DNA of 64,000 nucleotides, taken from assembly GCF_000379945.1 (NCBI RefSeq), contig NZ_KB904149.1, positions 44,765 to 108,764 on the forward strand, read 5' to 3'. Positions 16,816 to 25,089 of the stretch are shown here, in pieces. Position numbers and translations under genes: made by a program. Every line of letters begins with the position of its first letter. Position 1 is the first letter of the stretch. Below the pieces are notes generated by a model that saw only the letters and a program-made list of their open reading frames with translations, had not been told where the DNA came from and did not search any database. The DNA comes from Porphyromonas macacae DSM 20710 = JCM 13914 (lineage in GTDB: Bacteria; Bacteroidota; Bacteroidia; Bacteroidales; Porphyromonadaceae).

Positions 16816-18591
16816 ATGAAAAGTCTAAATTATATATATATCGTTGCATACCTGCTAATGATTCCGGGGTTTCTCGGCGCGCAGAATACAAAAGATAACG
16901 CAACAAAAACTCCGGACACCCTGAGACGTGAGCTCACTGTGATTACCGACCGGAAAATAACGCTGGATAACCGCCGGGGATTTCCTCTGTCCATCAAAGG
17001 AAAAAGCCCGCATATCGAGCCATTCACGGGAAGTTTACAAAGTCCGCCCTCCGGGAATACACTATATGCGATACCACTGGGAGAATCGCTTAACCCTATG
17101 GCTGAAAAATTCGAGACAAGCACAAAAAAAGGATTCGTAAACTTCGGATTAGGGCTTAAACATAACTTCAGAGGCGATTTCGGATATCGTTTTATCAACA
17201 AGGAAAACAGAACATTCGACATCTTTGCTGCAAATAGAAGCACGGATGCTCCGGTAAGCACTACGGCAGTCAATCAGGATACGAAAGCACTGGATTTTCA
17301 AACTCTTGCAGGCTTACGTTACAAGGAAAACGGAGAGATATGGAACTTCGGCTTTACCGGAACTTATTTGCACCGTTTTTACAATTTCTACGGCATCATT
17401 CCCAATGGCGGCACCATCGCCGATACTTATACCCCTTATGCGTATGAAACACCGAATGATGCCAAAACACACCGAATTGCCCTGCGATTGGATTTGGAAA
17501 AGAAAAGCGAATCGCTCCTGTCTGTGGCATCAAAAGGGTACGTTTCATATAATTTCCTGTCAAAAGGAACCGATATGCTCCAGAAAACGTATCATCTAAA
17601 AGAGCACCATCTGCAAGCATATAATGATCTCTATACGAAAATCAGCCATTCATTCAGCGCCGGGATTTTGGGACAGGTCAACTTCATCGTACAGAATCAA
17701 GAAGAAGGACTCCGATTCAGTGAAAAAGAGAAACAATCGAATCCGTTTTTGTCTTTAAGCGGAACCCCCTACCTGAAAGTAGCCAACAGCTATGACGATC
17801 TGAGCTGGTCTCTCCTTGCGGGCATCGGTATATCTTTTAATGTAAAACCCTATACCAAGCTACTGTTAACACCCAAAGTAAGCTTTGATCTTTCTTTCGG
17901 TAAATACTGGCAGCTGCAATCGGAAATAGAAGGTGGTTTTATTCACCATACGCTGTACGAAACATTGTCTGCAATGCCTTTTTTAACTCCCGATTATTCG
18001 CTGAGACACGCCAACGAGAAGATCAATGCAAGAATAGCATTAAAAGGAATTGTTAATTCAAATATATCCATGAGGTTTTTCGGGGAATATTCAAAAAAAG
18101 ACCATGACCTCTTTTTCAATCCGAATACGCTCCCGAATATCGATGCCGACAACCGGCAAGTTTTCTTCAAGCCATACTATGCAAACACATCGCGCTGGAG
18201 CCTTGGCGGTATGTTCGGCTACAAAATGGGCAGCATCTGGGAAACCGAATTAGGAGTAAAATACAACAACTACTCTTCCGAAGAGAGTGTGATACTCAGT
18301 GCCGTACCCACTTTCGAAAGCAATGCGAAGATAAGCCTACGCCCTCTTCAGAAGGTAACGATAAGCATAGGATACGACATGCTGAGCGGAAGAAAATCTT
18401 ATGATCCGTACGGAAACGAGTTTTCACTGAAAGATATGCACCTGATAACCTGTCATGCAAATTATCGGTTCAATCAGACTTTTTCTGTTTATCTTAATGG
18501 TGCTGGTCAACTTAACGGAAAAACAGAAAGATTTTGGGGCTATTATCACCAAAACTATTATGTCTTAGGTGGCGTAAACATTAACTTTTAA
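16816..18591 (+). CDS. Outer-membrane beta-barrel protein, partner of the TPR protein
   Basis: The 591-residue protein starts with a signal peptide ending GFLGAQ near residue 22. A polar linker of about 80 residues (ITDRKITLDNRRGFPLS) follows, then a long series of alternating strands with aromatic girdles (GFVNFGLGLKHNF, YHQNYYVLGGVNINF at the very end). No TonB plug or carboxypeptidase-like domain is present. The terminal NINF strand fits barrel insertion. It is probably an outer-membrane protein associated with the secreted TPR protein encoded immediately upstream. The substrate or function is unknown. Confidence 0.82.
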   Translation: MKSLNYIYIVAYLLMIPGFLGAQNTKDNATKTPDTLRRELTVITDRKITLDNRRGFPLSIKGKSPHIEPFTGSLQSPPSGNTLYAIPLGESLNPMAEKFETSTKKGFVNFGLGLKHNFRGDFGYRFINKENRTFDIFAANRSTDAPVSTTAVNQDTKALDFQTLAGLRYKENGEIWNFGFTGTYLHRFYNFYGIIPNGGTIADTYTPYAYETPNDAKTHRIALRLDLEKKSESLLSVASKGYVSYNFLSKGTDMLQKTYHLKEHHLQAYNDLYTKISHSFSAGILGQVNFIVQNQEEGLRFSEKEKQSNPFLSLSGTPYLKVANSYDDLSWSLLAGIGISFNVKPYTKLLLTPKVSFDLSFGKYWQLQSEIEGGFIHHTLYETLSAMPFLTPDYSLRHANEKINARIALKGIVNSNISMRFFGEYSKKDHDLFFNPNTLPNIDADNRQVFFKPYYANTSRWSLGGMFGYKMGSIWETELGVKYNNYSSEESVILSAVPTFESNAKISLRPLQKVTISIGYDMLSGRKSYDPYGNEFSLKDMHLITCHANYRFNQTFSVYLNGAGQLNGKTERFWGYYHQNYYVLGGVNINF

Positions 18592-18604
18592 CAAAACGTG
18601 CTTT

Positions 18605-19840
18605 ATGAAATACAAAATGATTGCCCTTGATGTGGACGGTACGCTGTTGAACAATAAAAGGGAACTCTCGGAAACAAACAAAAGAGCATTACTCAAAGCA
18701 CAAGAAGAAATGGGCGTGCGCTTGATTCTGGCTTCGGGAAGACCTATCGAGGGATTGACAAAAATAGCAGAAGAGTTACAGCTCAAAGACCATAGCGGAT
18801 ACATTCTACCCTATAACGGTGCACAGATTATTAACTGTCGTACCGGTAAAACCATTTCAGAGCACAGTATACCTTTAGATACGATCAAACGTTTGTACAA
18901 CCTCAGTCTGGGACAAGGTGTCAACTTCCTGACTTATGCCGATCACAAGGTAGTCTCTGAAAATGTGAACGACCCTTATATAAAAGAAGAGGCCGAAAAA
19001 AACAATATGCCTACGCTTGAAGTACCCAACATACTCGACTTCATAAAAAAAGCGCCGGCGAAATGTATGATCGCAGGAGAGCCTGCAGAAATGGATACTC
19101 TGGAAGCTCTCATCAAACAACAACTGCCCGGGCTTGTTACAGTCACAAGGTCGGCTATGGCTTTCATCGAACTTGCACCCTGGAATATCCACAAGAAACA
19201 ATCCATTGCCGCCCTCCTGGATAAGCTCGACTACAACAGGCAGGAACTCATTGCGGTAGGTGACAGCTATCATGATGTTGAAATGATCCAGTATGCCGGA
19301 TTGGGAGTAGCCGTAAGCAATGCAAAAGAAGCGGTAAAAGCTTGCGCCGATTACGTTACGATGAGTAACGAAGAGGACGGAATTGCTCACATGATCGAGA
19401 AGTTCGTCTTCAGCGAATACGAAGATGCACCGTACTCTCTGGACGAAATCAACAGCCTGATGCCTAACAGTCTGATGGGCAATCTGGGCATTGTTTGTAC
19501 GGCCTTGGGCAGAGGATATGCAGAGGCTACGATGCCGGTGGACATTCGCACAAGGCAACCGATGGGTATCTTGCACGGAGGAGCCAATCTGGCTTTGGCC
19601 GAAACGGTTGCAGGTTTAGGATCCGTAGCCCTGCTGGAACCGGGAGAAATGCAGGTGGGTATGCAAGTAAGCGGAAACCACATATCTTCGGCTCTGGAAG
19701 GCGATGTCATGCGTGCAGAAGGACGAATCATGCACCAGGGTAAAAGCACACACGTATGGAGTGTGGAAATCTACTCTACCAAAAGCGGAAAATTGATTTG
19801 CACCGTACGGGTGGTAAACAGTATTTTAAAACAACGATAA
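18605..19840 (+). CDS. Fusion: Cof-type HAD phosphatase + hotdog (PaaI-type) thioesterase
   Basis: Residues 1-268 form a Cof-like HAD-IIB phosphatase with DVDGTLL at 9-15, the SGRP motif near 44, a conserved lysine in NIHKKQ near 197, and GDSYHDVEM at 219-227. Residues 275-411 are a hotdog thioesterase of the PaaI/YdiI type, with GILHGGANLALAETVAG at 321-337 supplying the usual HGG turn and acidic residue (E333). The combination couples sugar- or nucleotide-phosphate hydrolysis with acyl-CoA hydrolysis. PaaI-type enzymes in this phylum can act on DHNA-CoA in menaquinone synthesis, which is a possible but unproven role. The reading frame is continuous and both active sites look intact. Confidence 0.9.
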   Translation: MKYKMIALDVDGTLLNNKRELSETNKRALLKAQEEMGVRLILASGRPIEGLTKIAEELQLKDHSGYILPYNGAQIINCRTGKTISEHSIPLDTIKRLYNLSLGQGVNFLTYADHKVVSENVNDPYIKEEAEKNNMPTLEVPNILDFIKKAPAKCMIAGEPAEMDTLEALIKQQLPGLVTVTRSAMAFIELAPWNIHKKQSIAALLDKLDYNRQELIAVGDSYHDVEMIQYAGLGVAVSNAKEAVKACADYVTMSNEEDGIAHMIEKFVFSEYEDAPYSLDEINSLMPNSLMGNLGIVCTALGRGYAEATMPVDIRTRQPMGILHGGANLALAETVAGLGSVALLEPGEMQVGMQVSGNHISSALEGDVMRAEGRIMHQGKSTHVWSVEIYSTKSGKLICTVRVVNSILKQR

Positions 19841-19875
19841 AATAATTACATATCATCATTCACGCTATTTCTAAG

Positions 19876-21582
19876 ATGAACGAAGCATTTGATACACCAA
19901 CTGAAACGGCTGAAGAAAAGAGAAGCCTTAACTTCATTGAGCAAATTGTAGAAAACGACTTGAAAGAGGGGAAAAACGACGGTCGTATACAAACCCGTTT
20001 TCCACCGGAACCCAACGGTTATTTGCACATCGGCCACGCTAAAGCCATTTGCATAGACTTCGGTATTGCACAGCAATATAACGGTGTCTGCAATCTCCGT
20101 TTCGACGATACGAACCCGACAAAAGAAGACGTGGAGTACGTAGATGCCATCCGGCAGGATATAGAATGGTTAGGGTTTCACTGGGGCAATATCTATTATG
20201 CTTCGGACTATTTTGACAAACTATATGCCTTTGCTGAAAAACTAATCATGGAAGGGCATGCTTATGTGGATGAACAATCGGCTGATAAAATAGCAGAACA
20301 AAAAGGCTCTCCTACCGTTCCCGGCAAAGAAAGCCCATACCGAAACAGACCTGCAGCAGAAAGTCTGGATTTATTCAGAAGGATGAATGCCGGAGAATTC
20401 GAAGAGGGTGCCATGACTCTGAGAGCAAAAATAGATATGGCTTCGTCCAATATGCACTTTAGAGATCCCATTATCTACCGTATCATCAAATATCCTCACC
20501 ACCGTACAGGGAACAAGTGGAATGTATACCCAATGTACGATTTTGCACATGGCCAAAGCGATTACTTCGAGGGTGTCACACACTCTATTTGTACATTGGA
20601 GTTTGAAGTACACAGACCGCTGTATAACTATTTCATCGATCTGCTGAAAACAGACGAGTATCGTCCTCGACAAATAGAATTCAACCGGTTGAATCTCACT
20701 TATACCATGATGAGTAAGCGAAAACTGCTCCAATTGGTCAAGGAAGGCCATGTAAACAGTTGGGATGACCCGCGTATGCCCACAATCTGCGGTTACAGAA
20801 GACGGGGCTATACTCCGGAAGCCATTCGATCTTTTATCGACAAAATAGGCTATACCAAATATGACGGCACGATAGATGTAGCATTGCTGGAACATGCTGT
20901 ACGCGAAGATCTGAACGAACATGCAACGCGTGTTTCTGCCGTTTTGCATCCTGTAAAACTCATCATTACCAATTATCCGGAAGGTAAAGTGGAAGAGATG
21001 GAAGCGATCAACAATCCGGAGGATGAAACCGCAGGTATTCACATCATTCCGTTCAGCCGCGAACTCTGGATAGAACAGGAAGATTTTATGGAAGACGCAC
21101 CCGGAAAATTCTTCCGCATGACTCCGGGGCGCGAAGTTCGTCTAAAAAATGCCTATATCGTTAAATGTACGGGATGCCAAAAAGATGAAAACGGCAACGT
21201 AACGGAGGTTTATGCCGAATACGATCCGGAAACAAGAACCGGCCTTCCCGGAAGTAATCGAAAGGTAAAAGGTACCATCCACTGGCTAAGTGCAAACCAC
21301 TGTGAGAAAGCCGAGGTAAGACTGTATGACAGACTCTTTACGGATGAAAACCCCTCTGACATAAAAGACAAAACTCTGGCAGAACTGCTCAATCCGGATT
21401 CTCTGCAAATCATAAAAGATTGCCGTATCGAACCTTTCCTGGCAAATGCAAAGCCTGGAGAGCATTTCCAATTCCAACGTACCGGTTATTTTACAGTAGA
21501 CCCCGACAGCAAACCGGGTGCATTGGTATTCAACAGAACGGTTTCGCTGAAAGATTCCTGGAAAAAAGAACAAAATAAATAA
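19876..21582 (+). CDS. glnS: Glutamine--tRNA ligase
   Basis: This class I synthetase charges tRNA(Gln). The 568-residue length fits bacterial GlnRS without a YqeY tail. The HIGH motif is PPEPNGYLHIGHAK (HIGH at 51-54), and the KMSKS counterpart is MMSKRK around residue 280. Between them lie the expected tRNA-Gln-specific segments LRFDDTNP and NVYPMYDFAHGQSD. The C-terminal anticodon-binding beta-barrels end at the RTVSLKDSW region. A dedA gene follows after 13 bases and is probably co-transcribed. Confidence 0.97.
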   Translation: MNEAFDTPTETAEEKRSLNFIEQIVENDLKEGKNDGRIQTRFPPEPNGYLHIGHAKAICIDFGIAQQYNGVCNLRFDDTNPTKEDVEYVDAIRQDIEWLGFHWGNIYYASDYFDKLYAFAEKLIMEGHAYVDEQSADKIAEQKGSPTVPGKESPYRNRPAAESLDLFRRMNAGEFEEGAMTLRAKIDMASSNMHFRDPIIYRIIKYPHHRTGNKWNVYPMYDFAHGQSDYFEGVTHSICTLEFEVHRPLYNYFIDLLKTDEYRPRQIEFNRLNLTYTMMSKRKLLQLVKEGHVNSWDDPRMPTICGYRRRGYTPEAIRSFIDKIGYTKYDGTIDVALLEHAVREDLNEHATRVSAVLHPVKLIITNYPEGKVEEMEAINNPEDETAGIHIIPFSRELWIEQEDFMEDAPGKFFRMTPGREVRLKNAYIVKCTGCQKDENGNVTEVYAEYDPETRTGLPGSNRKVKGTIHWLSANHCEKAEVRLYDRLFTDENPSDIKDKTLAELLNPDSLQIIKDCRIEPFLANAKPGEHFQFQRTGYFTVDPDSKPGALVFNRTVSLKDSWKKEQNK

Positions 21583-21595
21583 TACCTTAAGACTA

Positions 21596-22255
21596 ATGGA
21601 ATCTATAGGAATAATCCAATGGTGTCTGGAACACTTAAACTATTGGACCATTACGCTCTTAATGGCAATCGAGAGTTCGTTCATCCCTTTTCCCAGTGAA
21701 GTGGTAGTACCGCCGGCTGCGTGGAAAGCCGCTGCCGGAAGCGGAGACATGAACGTATTTCTGGTGGTTTTCTTTGCCACTTTAGGAGCAGATATAGGGG
21801 CAGCGATAAACTATTATCTGGCTATGTGGTTAGGCAGACCCATCGTTTACCGCTTTGCCAGAAGCCGTATAGGAAGAGCTCTTATGCTCAATACGGAAAA
21901 AGTACAAAGGGCAGAGGTATATTTCGAAAAAAACGGAGCTGTAAGCACCCTGATAGGACGACTTGTGCCGGGCATACGCCAACTGATTTCCATACCGGCC
22001 GGTCTGGCAAAAATGAAGTTTATGCCTTTTTTGCTGTACACAACCATCGGAGCCGGTATCTGGAATACCGTACTGGCTATTTTAGGTTATTCTTTGGCAA
22101 GCGTCCCGGGAATAAAAACGGAAGAAGAACTGATACGTACCGTTACCGTATACAGTCATGAGATCGGTTTCGGCATCATTGCCATTATCCTGTTGGTCGC
22201 CTTTATTTTCCTCTTTAGGAAAAAGCGTCGAAAAAAAGCAAATATACAAGCGTAA
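21596..22255 (+). CDS. DedA-family inner-membrane protein
   Basis: The 219-residue, multi-pass protein carries DedA (SNARE-associated) signatures: ESSFIPFPSE at 22-31 in a re-entrant segment, and the RLVPGIRQLISIPAGLAKM motif near 121-140. Its C-terminus is a hydrophobic helix followed by RKKRRKK. DedA proteins act in membrane homeostasis; some flip undecaprenyl phosphate or phosphatidylethanolamine. Which lipid this one moves is unknown. It follows glnS by 13 bases and is closed by a strong terminator 12 bases after its stop. Confidence 0.92.
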   Translation: MESIGIIQWCLEHLNYWTITLLMAIESSFIPFPSEVVVPPAAWKAAAGSGDMNVFLVVFFATLGADIGAAINYYLAMWLGRPIVYRFARSRIGRALMLNTEKVQRAEVYFEKNGAVSTLIGRLVPGIRQLISIPAGLAKMKFMPFLLYTTIGAGIWNTVLAILGYSLASVPGIKTEEELIRTVTVYSHEIGFGIIAIILLVAFIFLFRKKRRKKANIQA

Positions 22256-22266
22256 CAAAACAAAGA

Positions 22267-22315
22267 CCGATAAGGGGCTGTATCAAAATCCATTTGGGGT
22301 ACAGCCCCTTATCGG
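22267..22315 (+). terminator. Strong hairpin terminator after dedA
   Basis: CCGATAAGGGGCTGTA and TACAGCCCCTTATCGG form a perfect 16-bp stem. The loop begins TCAAAAT. The same GGGGCTGT(A/G)TCAAAAT arrangement recurs in the hairpin after rpsO (63888-63929). There is no long U-tract. Confidence 0.65.
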
Positions 22316-22344
22316 TGCATCAGAATGCGTAAAAGATTGAGATT

Positions 22345-22566
22345 TATTGGTGTCCGGTAAAATTTAGGAGGTTAGAGATTTGGAACTAAAACCCTTCATA
22401 TTTCGCAAAAACAACCTTCTAAAAGGGCATTACGAAGAAAAAGGAGTTTGACAATGTTAGAAATGACAGTATGGAAAAATACAAGCCCTCTAATTCAAAT
22501 TCTCTTGTAATCTGCTATAGAACAGTAGTTTTTGAAGGTTCTTCGATTTTTTACCGGACAGCAATA
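22345..22566. mobile_element. 222-bp MITE with 18-bp inverted repeats and 9-bp target duplication
   Basis: The left end is TATTGGTGTCCGGTAAAA (22345-22362); the right end, read inward, is TATTGCTGTCCGGTAAAA (22549-22566), matching at 17 of 18 positions. The element is flanked on both sides by the identical 9-mer ATTGAGATT (22336-22344 and 22567-22575), a clear target-site duplication. The interior encodes no protein of note. A 9-bp duplication fits several transposase groups (for example IS4 or IS903 types), so the parent element is not identified. Confidence 0.85.
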
Positions 22567-22575
22567 ATTGAGATT

Positions 22576-22760
22576 AAGGGAGCGTACCGAAGTAAGTGAC
22601 AGAAGCTTAATGTCGCAGGCAACACAGCAATTTGCACATGATGACACACCGCCTTTTTTAATATCTCATAAAACACTTCAAGCAGAAGTAAAAAAATCAA
22701 AATAGATTCCCGTAAAGCATCCTTATCAACCGTTTTGATGGGCTAATATGAAATTTAACG
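22576..22760. other. Spacer upstream of the flavoprotein operon
   Basis: No gene was found between the MITE and the promoter of the flavoprotein operon. A possible -33 TTTTG at 22733-22737 belongs to that promoter. Confidence 0.3.
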
Positions 22761-22768
22761 TACTTTTG
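22761..22768 (+). promoter_or_regulatory. -7 box for the NfnAB-like operon
   Basis: TACTTTTG fits TAnnTTTG and lies 30 bp before the start codon. TTTTG at 22733-22737 may be the -33 element, with a somewhat long 23-bp spacer. Confidence 0.55.
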
Positions 22769-22798
22769 TAGGAATGGTAATTACAAGCAATAAAAGCC

Positions 22799-23590
22799 AT
22801 GTATAAAATACTAAAGAAAGAATCATTCTCTGAACGTGTATTCAAATTAGTCATCGAAGCCCCACGCATTGCCAAGGCACGCCGTCCGGGGCATTTTGTC
22901 ATAGTCAGAGTAGGTGAAAAAGGAGAACGAATACCGTTAACCATTGCACAGGCAGATGTCAAAGCCGGAACCATCACCCTGGTGGTGCAGGCAGTAGGTA
23001 AATCATCAAAGAAACTTTGTGCGTTGCAGGAAGGAGACAGCATTACCGACGTGGTCGGTCCCTTAGGAAAAGAAACAGACATTAAAAAAGTAGGCACTGT
23101 ACTCTGTGCCGGCGGAGGAGTGGGTGTTGCCCCCCTGCTTCCGATCGTAGAAGGTTTTCACAAAGCAGGCAACAGGGTAATTGTGGTATTGGCTGCCCGC
23201 ACAAAAGATCTTATCATCCTGGAGGAGCAAATGAGAGCTGTCAGCGACGAAGTAATCATCATGACAGACGATGGGTCTTACGGCAACAAGGGGTTGGTTA
23301 CCGAAGGTGTCGAAATGGTTATCAAACGTGAAAAGGTCGATGAATGTGTAACCATCGGGCCGGCTATCATGATGAAGTTCGTGGCAGAAGTTACACGCAA
23401 ATACAATATCCCCACCATAGCCTCGCTCAATACGATCATGGTCGATGGTACCGGTATGTGTGGTGCTTGCCGCGTTACGGTAGGAGGTAAAACTCGTTTC
23501 GTATGTGTAGACGGGCCCGAGTTCGATGCACATCAGGTGGATTTTAATGAAATGTTATCAAGGCTTAGTGCCTATAAGGAGTTAGAATAA
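22799..23590 (+). CDS. FAD/[2Fe-2S] subunit of an NfnAB-like NADP(H):ferredoxin oxidoreductase
   Basis: The 263-residue protein belongs to the dihydroorotate dehydrogenase electron-transfer / sulfide dehydrogenase / NfnA group. The N-terminal FAD barrel has RPGHFVIVRV near 29-38 and RIPLTIA near 45. The NAD domain has LCAGGGVGVAPLLPI near 101-115. A C-terminal cysteine cluster DGTGMCGACRVTV ... FVCVDGPEF fits a [2Fe-2S] site. Two bases separate its stop from the next gene, which encodes the glutamate-synthase-small-subunit-like partner. Together they resemble the electron-bifurcating transhydrogenase that links NADH, NADPH and ferredoxin in anaerobes. Bifurcation is inferred, not shown. Confidence 0.9.
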   Translation: MYKILKKESFSERVFKLVIEAPRIAKARRPGHFVIVRVGEKGERIPLTIAQADVKAGTITLVVQAVGKSSKKLCALQEGDSITDVVGPLGKETDIKKVGTVLCAGGGVGVAPLLPIVEGFHKAGNRVIVVLAARTKDLIILEEQMRAVSDEVIIMTDDGSYGNKGLVTEGVEMVIKREKVDECVTIGPAIMMKFVAEVTRKYNIPTIASLNTIMVDGTGMCGACRVTVGGKTRFVCVDGPEFDAHQVDFNEMLSRLSAYKELE

Positions 23591-23592
23591 GA

Positions 23593-25074
23593 ATGACTAC
23601 GGAAGAATTAATAACAAATCGTCGCTCCGAACCTTGGCGAGTAGAACTGCGCAATAAAATAAGCCCCAAAGAACGCATGAGCATGAACCGGGTTGTCATG
23701 CCCGAATTAGACCCGAAGTACCGTGCCACTCAGCTTAACGAAGAAGTCAATACAGGGCTTACCGCAGAACAGGCTTTGGCTGAATCGCACAGATGTCTGG
23801 ACTGTCCGAAACCCACTTGTATGGAAGGTTGTCCCGTGGGTATCCATATTCCCACATTTATCAAATACATCGAAGCGGGCAAGGTTATCAAAGCAGCACA
23901 AACACTTCGGGAAACCAGTTCGCTTCCTGCCGTTTGCGGACGGGTATGCCCGCAAGAAAAACAATGCGAAAGCAAGTGTATTTATCTGAAGATGAACAAA
24001 CCGGCAGTTGCTATCGGTTATCTGGAGCGTTATGCCGCAGACTACGAGCGCACGCATCCGCAAGAGTGCACACCGGAGGAGCGCCCCATACCTAACGGAA
24101 TTAAAGTAGCAATCGTAGGCAGCGGTCCCGCCGGTCTGAGTTGTGCGCACGACATGGCCAAATGGGGCTATGAGGTAACGGTCTTCGAAGCTCTGCACGA
24201 AATAGGCGGAGTGCTCAAATACGGAATACCCGAATACCGTCTGCCGAATGAGGTCGTGGATGCTGAAATCCAAAAACTGACAGATCTCGGTGTGGTCTTT
24301 GAAACAAACACGATTATCGGACGGACAATCACTTACGACGAGCTTCATGAAATGGACTACAAAGCCATTTTCGTGGGAAGCGGTGCAGGTCTGCCACGTT
24401 TTATGGACATCCCCGGAGAAAATCTGGCCGGCGTATTGTCTTCCAACGAATATCTGACCCGTGTAAACCTCATGGCCGCAGCGGATGAGGATAGCGATAC
24501 TCCGGTAATTAAAGGGAAAACCGTAGCGGTTATAGGGGGAGGCAATACAGCGATGGACTCCGTGCGCACAGCCAAACGTTTGGGAGCAGAGCGCGCCATG
24601 ATCATCTACCGCCGTACGGAAGAAGAGATGCCGGCACGTGTAGAAGAAATAAAACATGCCAAAGAAGAAGGTGTAGAATTTCTTACACTTCACAATCCCA
24701 TCGAATATATCGGAGACGAACGTGGCAGACTGAAAGCCATGAAGCTGCAAAAAATGGAATTGGGCGAGCCCGATGCCAGCGGACGGAGAAGGCCGGTAGC
24801 TATTACCGGAGCTATCGAAACGGTACCGGTAGACGAAGTGATCGTAAGCATAGGCGTATCTCCGAATCCGCTTATCCCCAGAAGCATAGAAGGTCTGCAA
24901 GTGTCCGACAAAGGAACGATCATCGTGCACGACAAGAACCGTTCCTCTTTAGAAGATCTGTATGCCGGAGGAGACATCGTTCGCGGCGGTGCCACCGTAA
25001 TCCTGGCTATGGGCGACGGCCGTGTGGGGGCTGCCGGCATGCACCAATACCTGAGCGAAAAGATGTCGAACTGA
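23593..25074 (+). CDS. Glutamate-synthase-small-subunit-like flavoprotein, NfnB-like subunit
   Basis: The 493-residue protein has an N-terminal double [4Fe-4S] domain (HRCLDCPKPTCMEGCPVG near 67-84, then CGRVCPQEKQCESKC). An FAD Rossmann motif (VAIVGSGPAGLSCA near 172) follows, then an NADPH motif (VAVIGGGNTAMDSVRTAKR near 314) and the C-terminal GGDIVRGGATVILAMGDG typical of the GltD family. It is often annotated as NADPH-dependent glutamate synthase small subunit. Here no GltB large subunit is present, and the adjacent FAD/[2Fe-2S] subunit points to NfnB instead. Confidence 0.93.
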   Translation: MTTEELITNRRSEPWRVELRNKISPKERMSMNRVVMPELDPKYRATQLNEEVNTGLTAEQALAESHRCLDCPKPTCMEGCPVGIHIPTFIKYIEAGKVIKAAQTLRETSSLPAVCGRVCPQEKQCESKCIYLKMNKPAVAIGYLERYAADYERTHPQECTPEERPIPNGIKVAIVGSGPAGLSCAHDMAKWGYEVTVFEALHEIGGVLKYGIPEYRLPNEVVDAEIQKLTDLGVVFETNTIIGRTITYDELHEMDYKAIFVGSGAGLPRFMDIPGENLAGVLSSNEYLTRVNLMAAADEDSDTPVIKGKTVAVIGGGNTAMDSVRTAKRLGAERAMIIYRRTEEEMPARVEEIKHAKEEGVEFLTLHNPIEYIGDERGRLKAMKLQKMELGEPDASGRRRPVAITGAIETVPVDEVIVSIGVSPNPLIPRSIEGLQVSDKGTIIVHDKNRSSLEDLYAGGDIVRGGATVILAMGDGRVGAAGMHQYLSEKMSN

Positions 25075-25089
25075 ATAATACAAAACGGC

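Noticed and set aside
23707..24930. 407-codon open frame on the minus strand
   Set aside because: It lies wholly opposite the NfnB-like gene, whose motifs are unambiguous; the opposite frame shows no family motif and is a codon-bias shadow.
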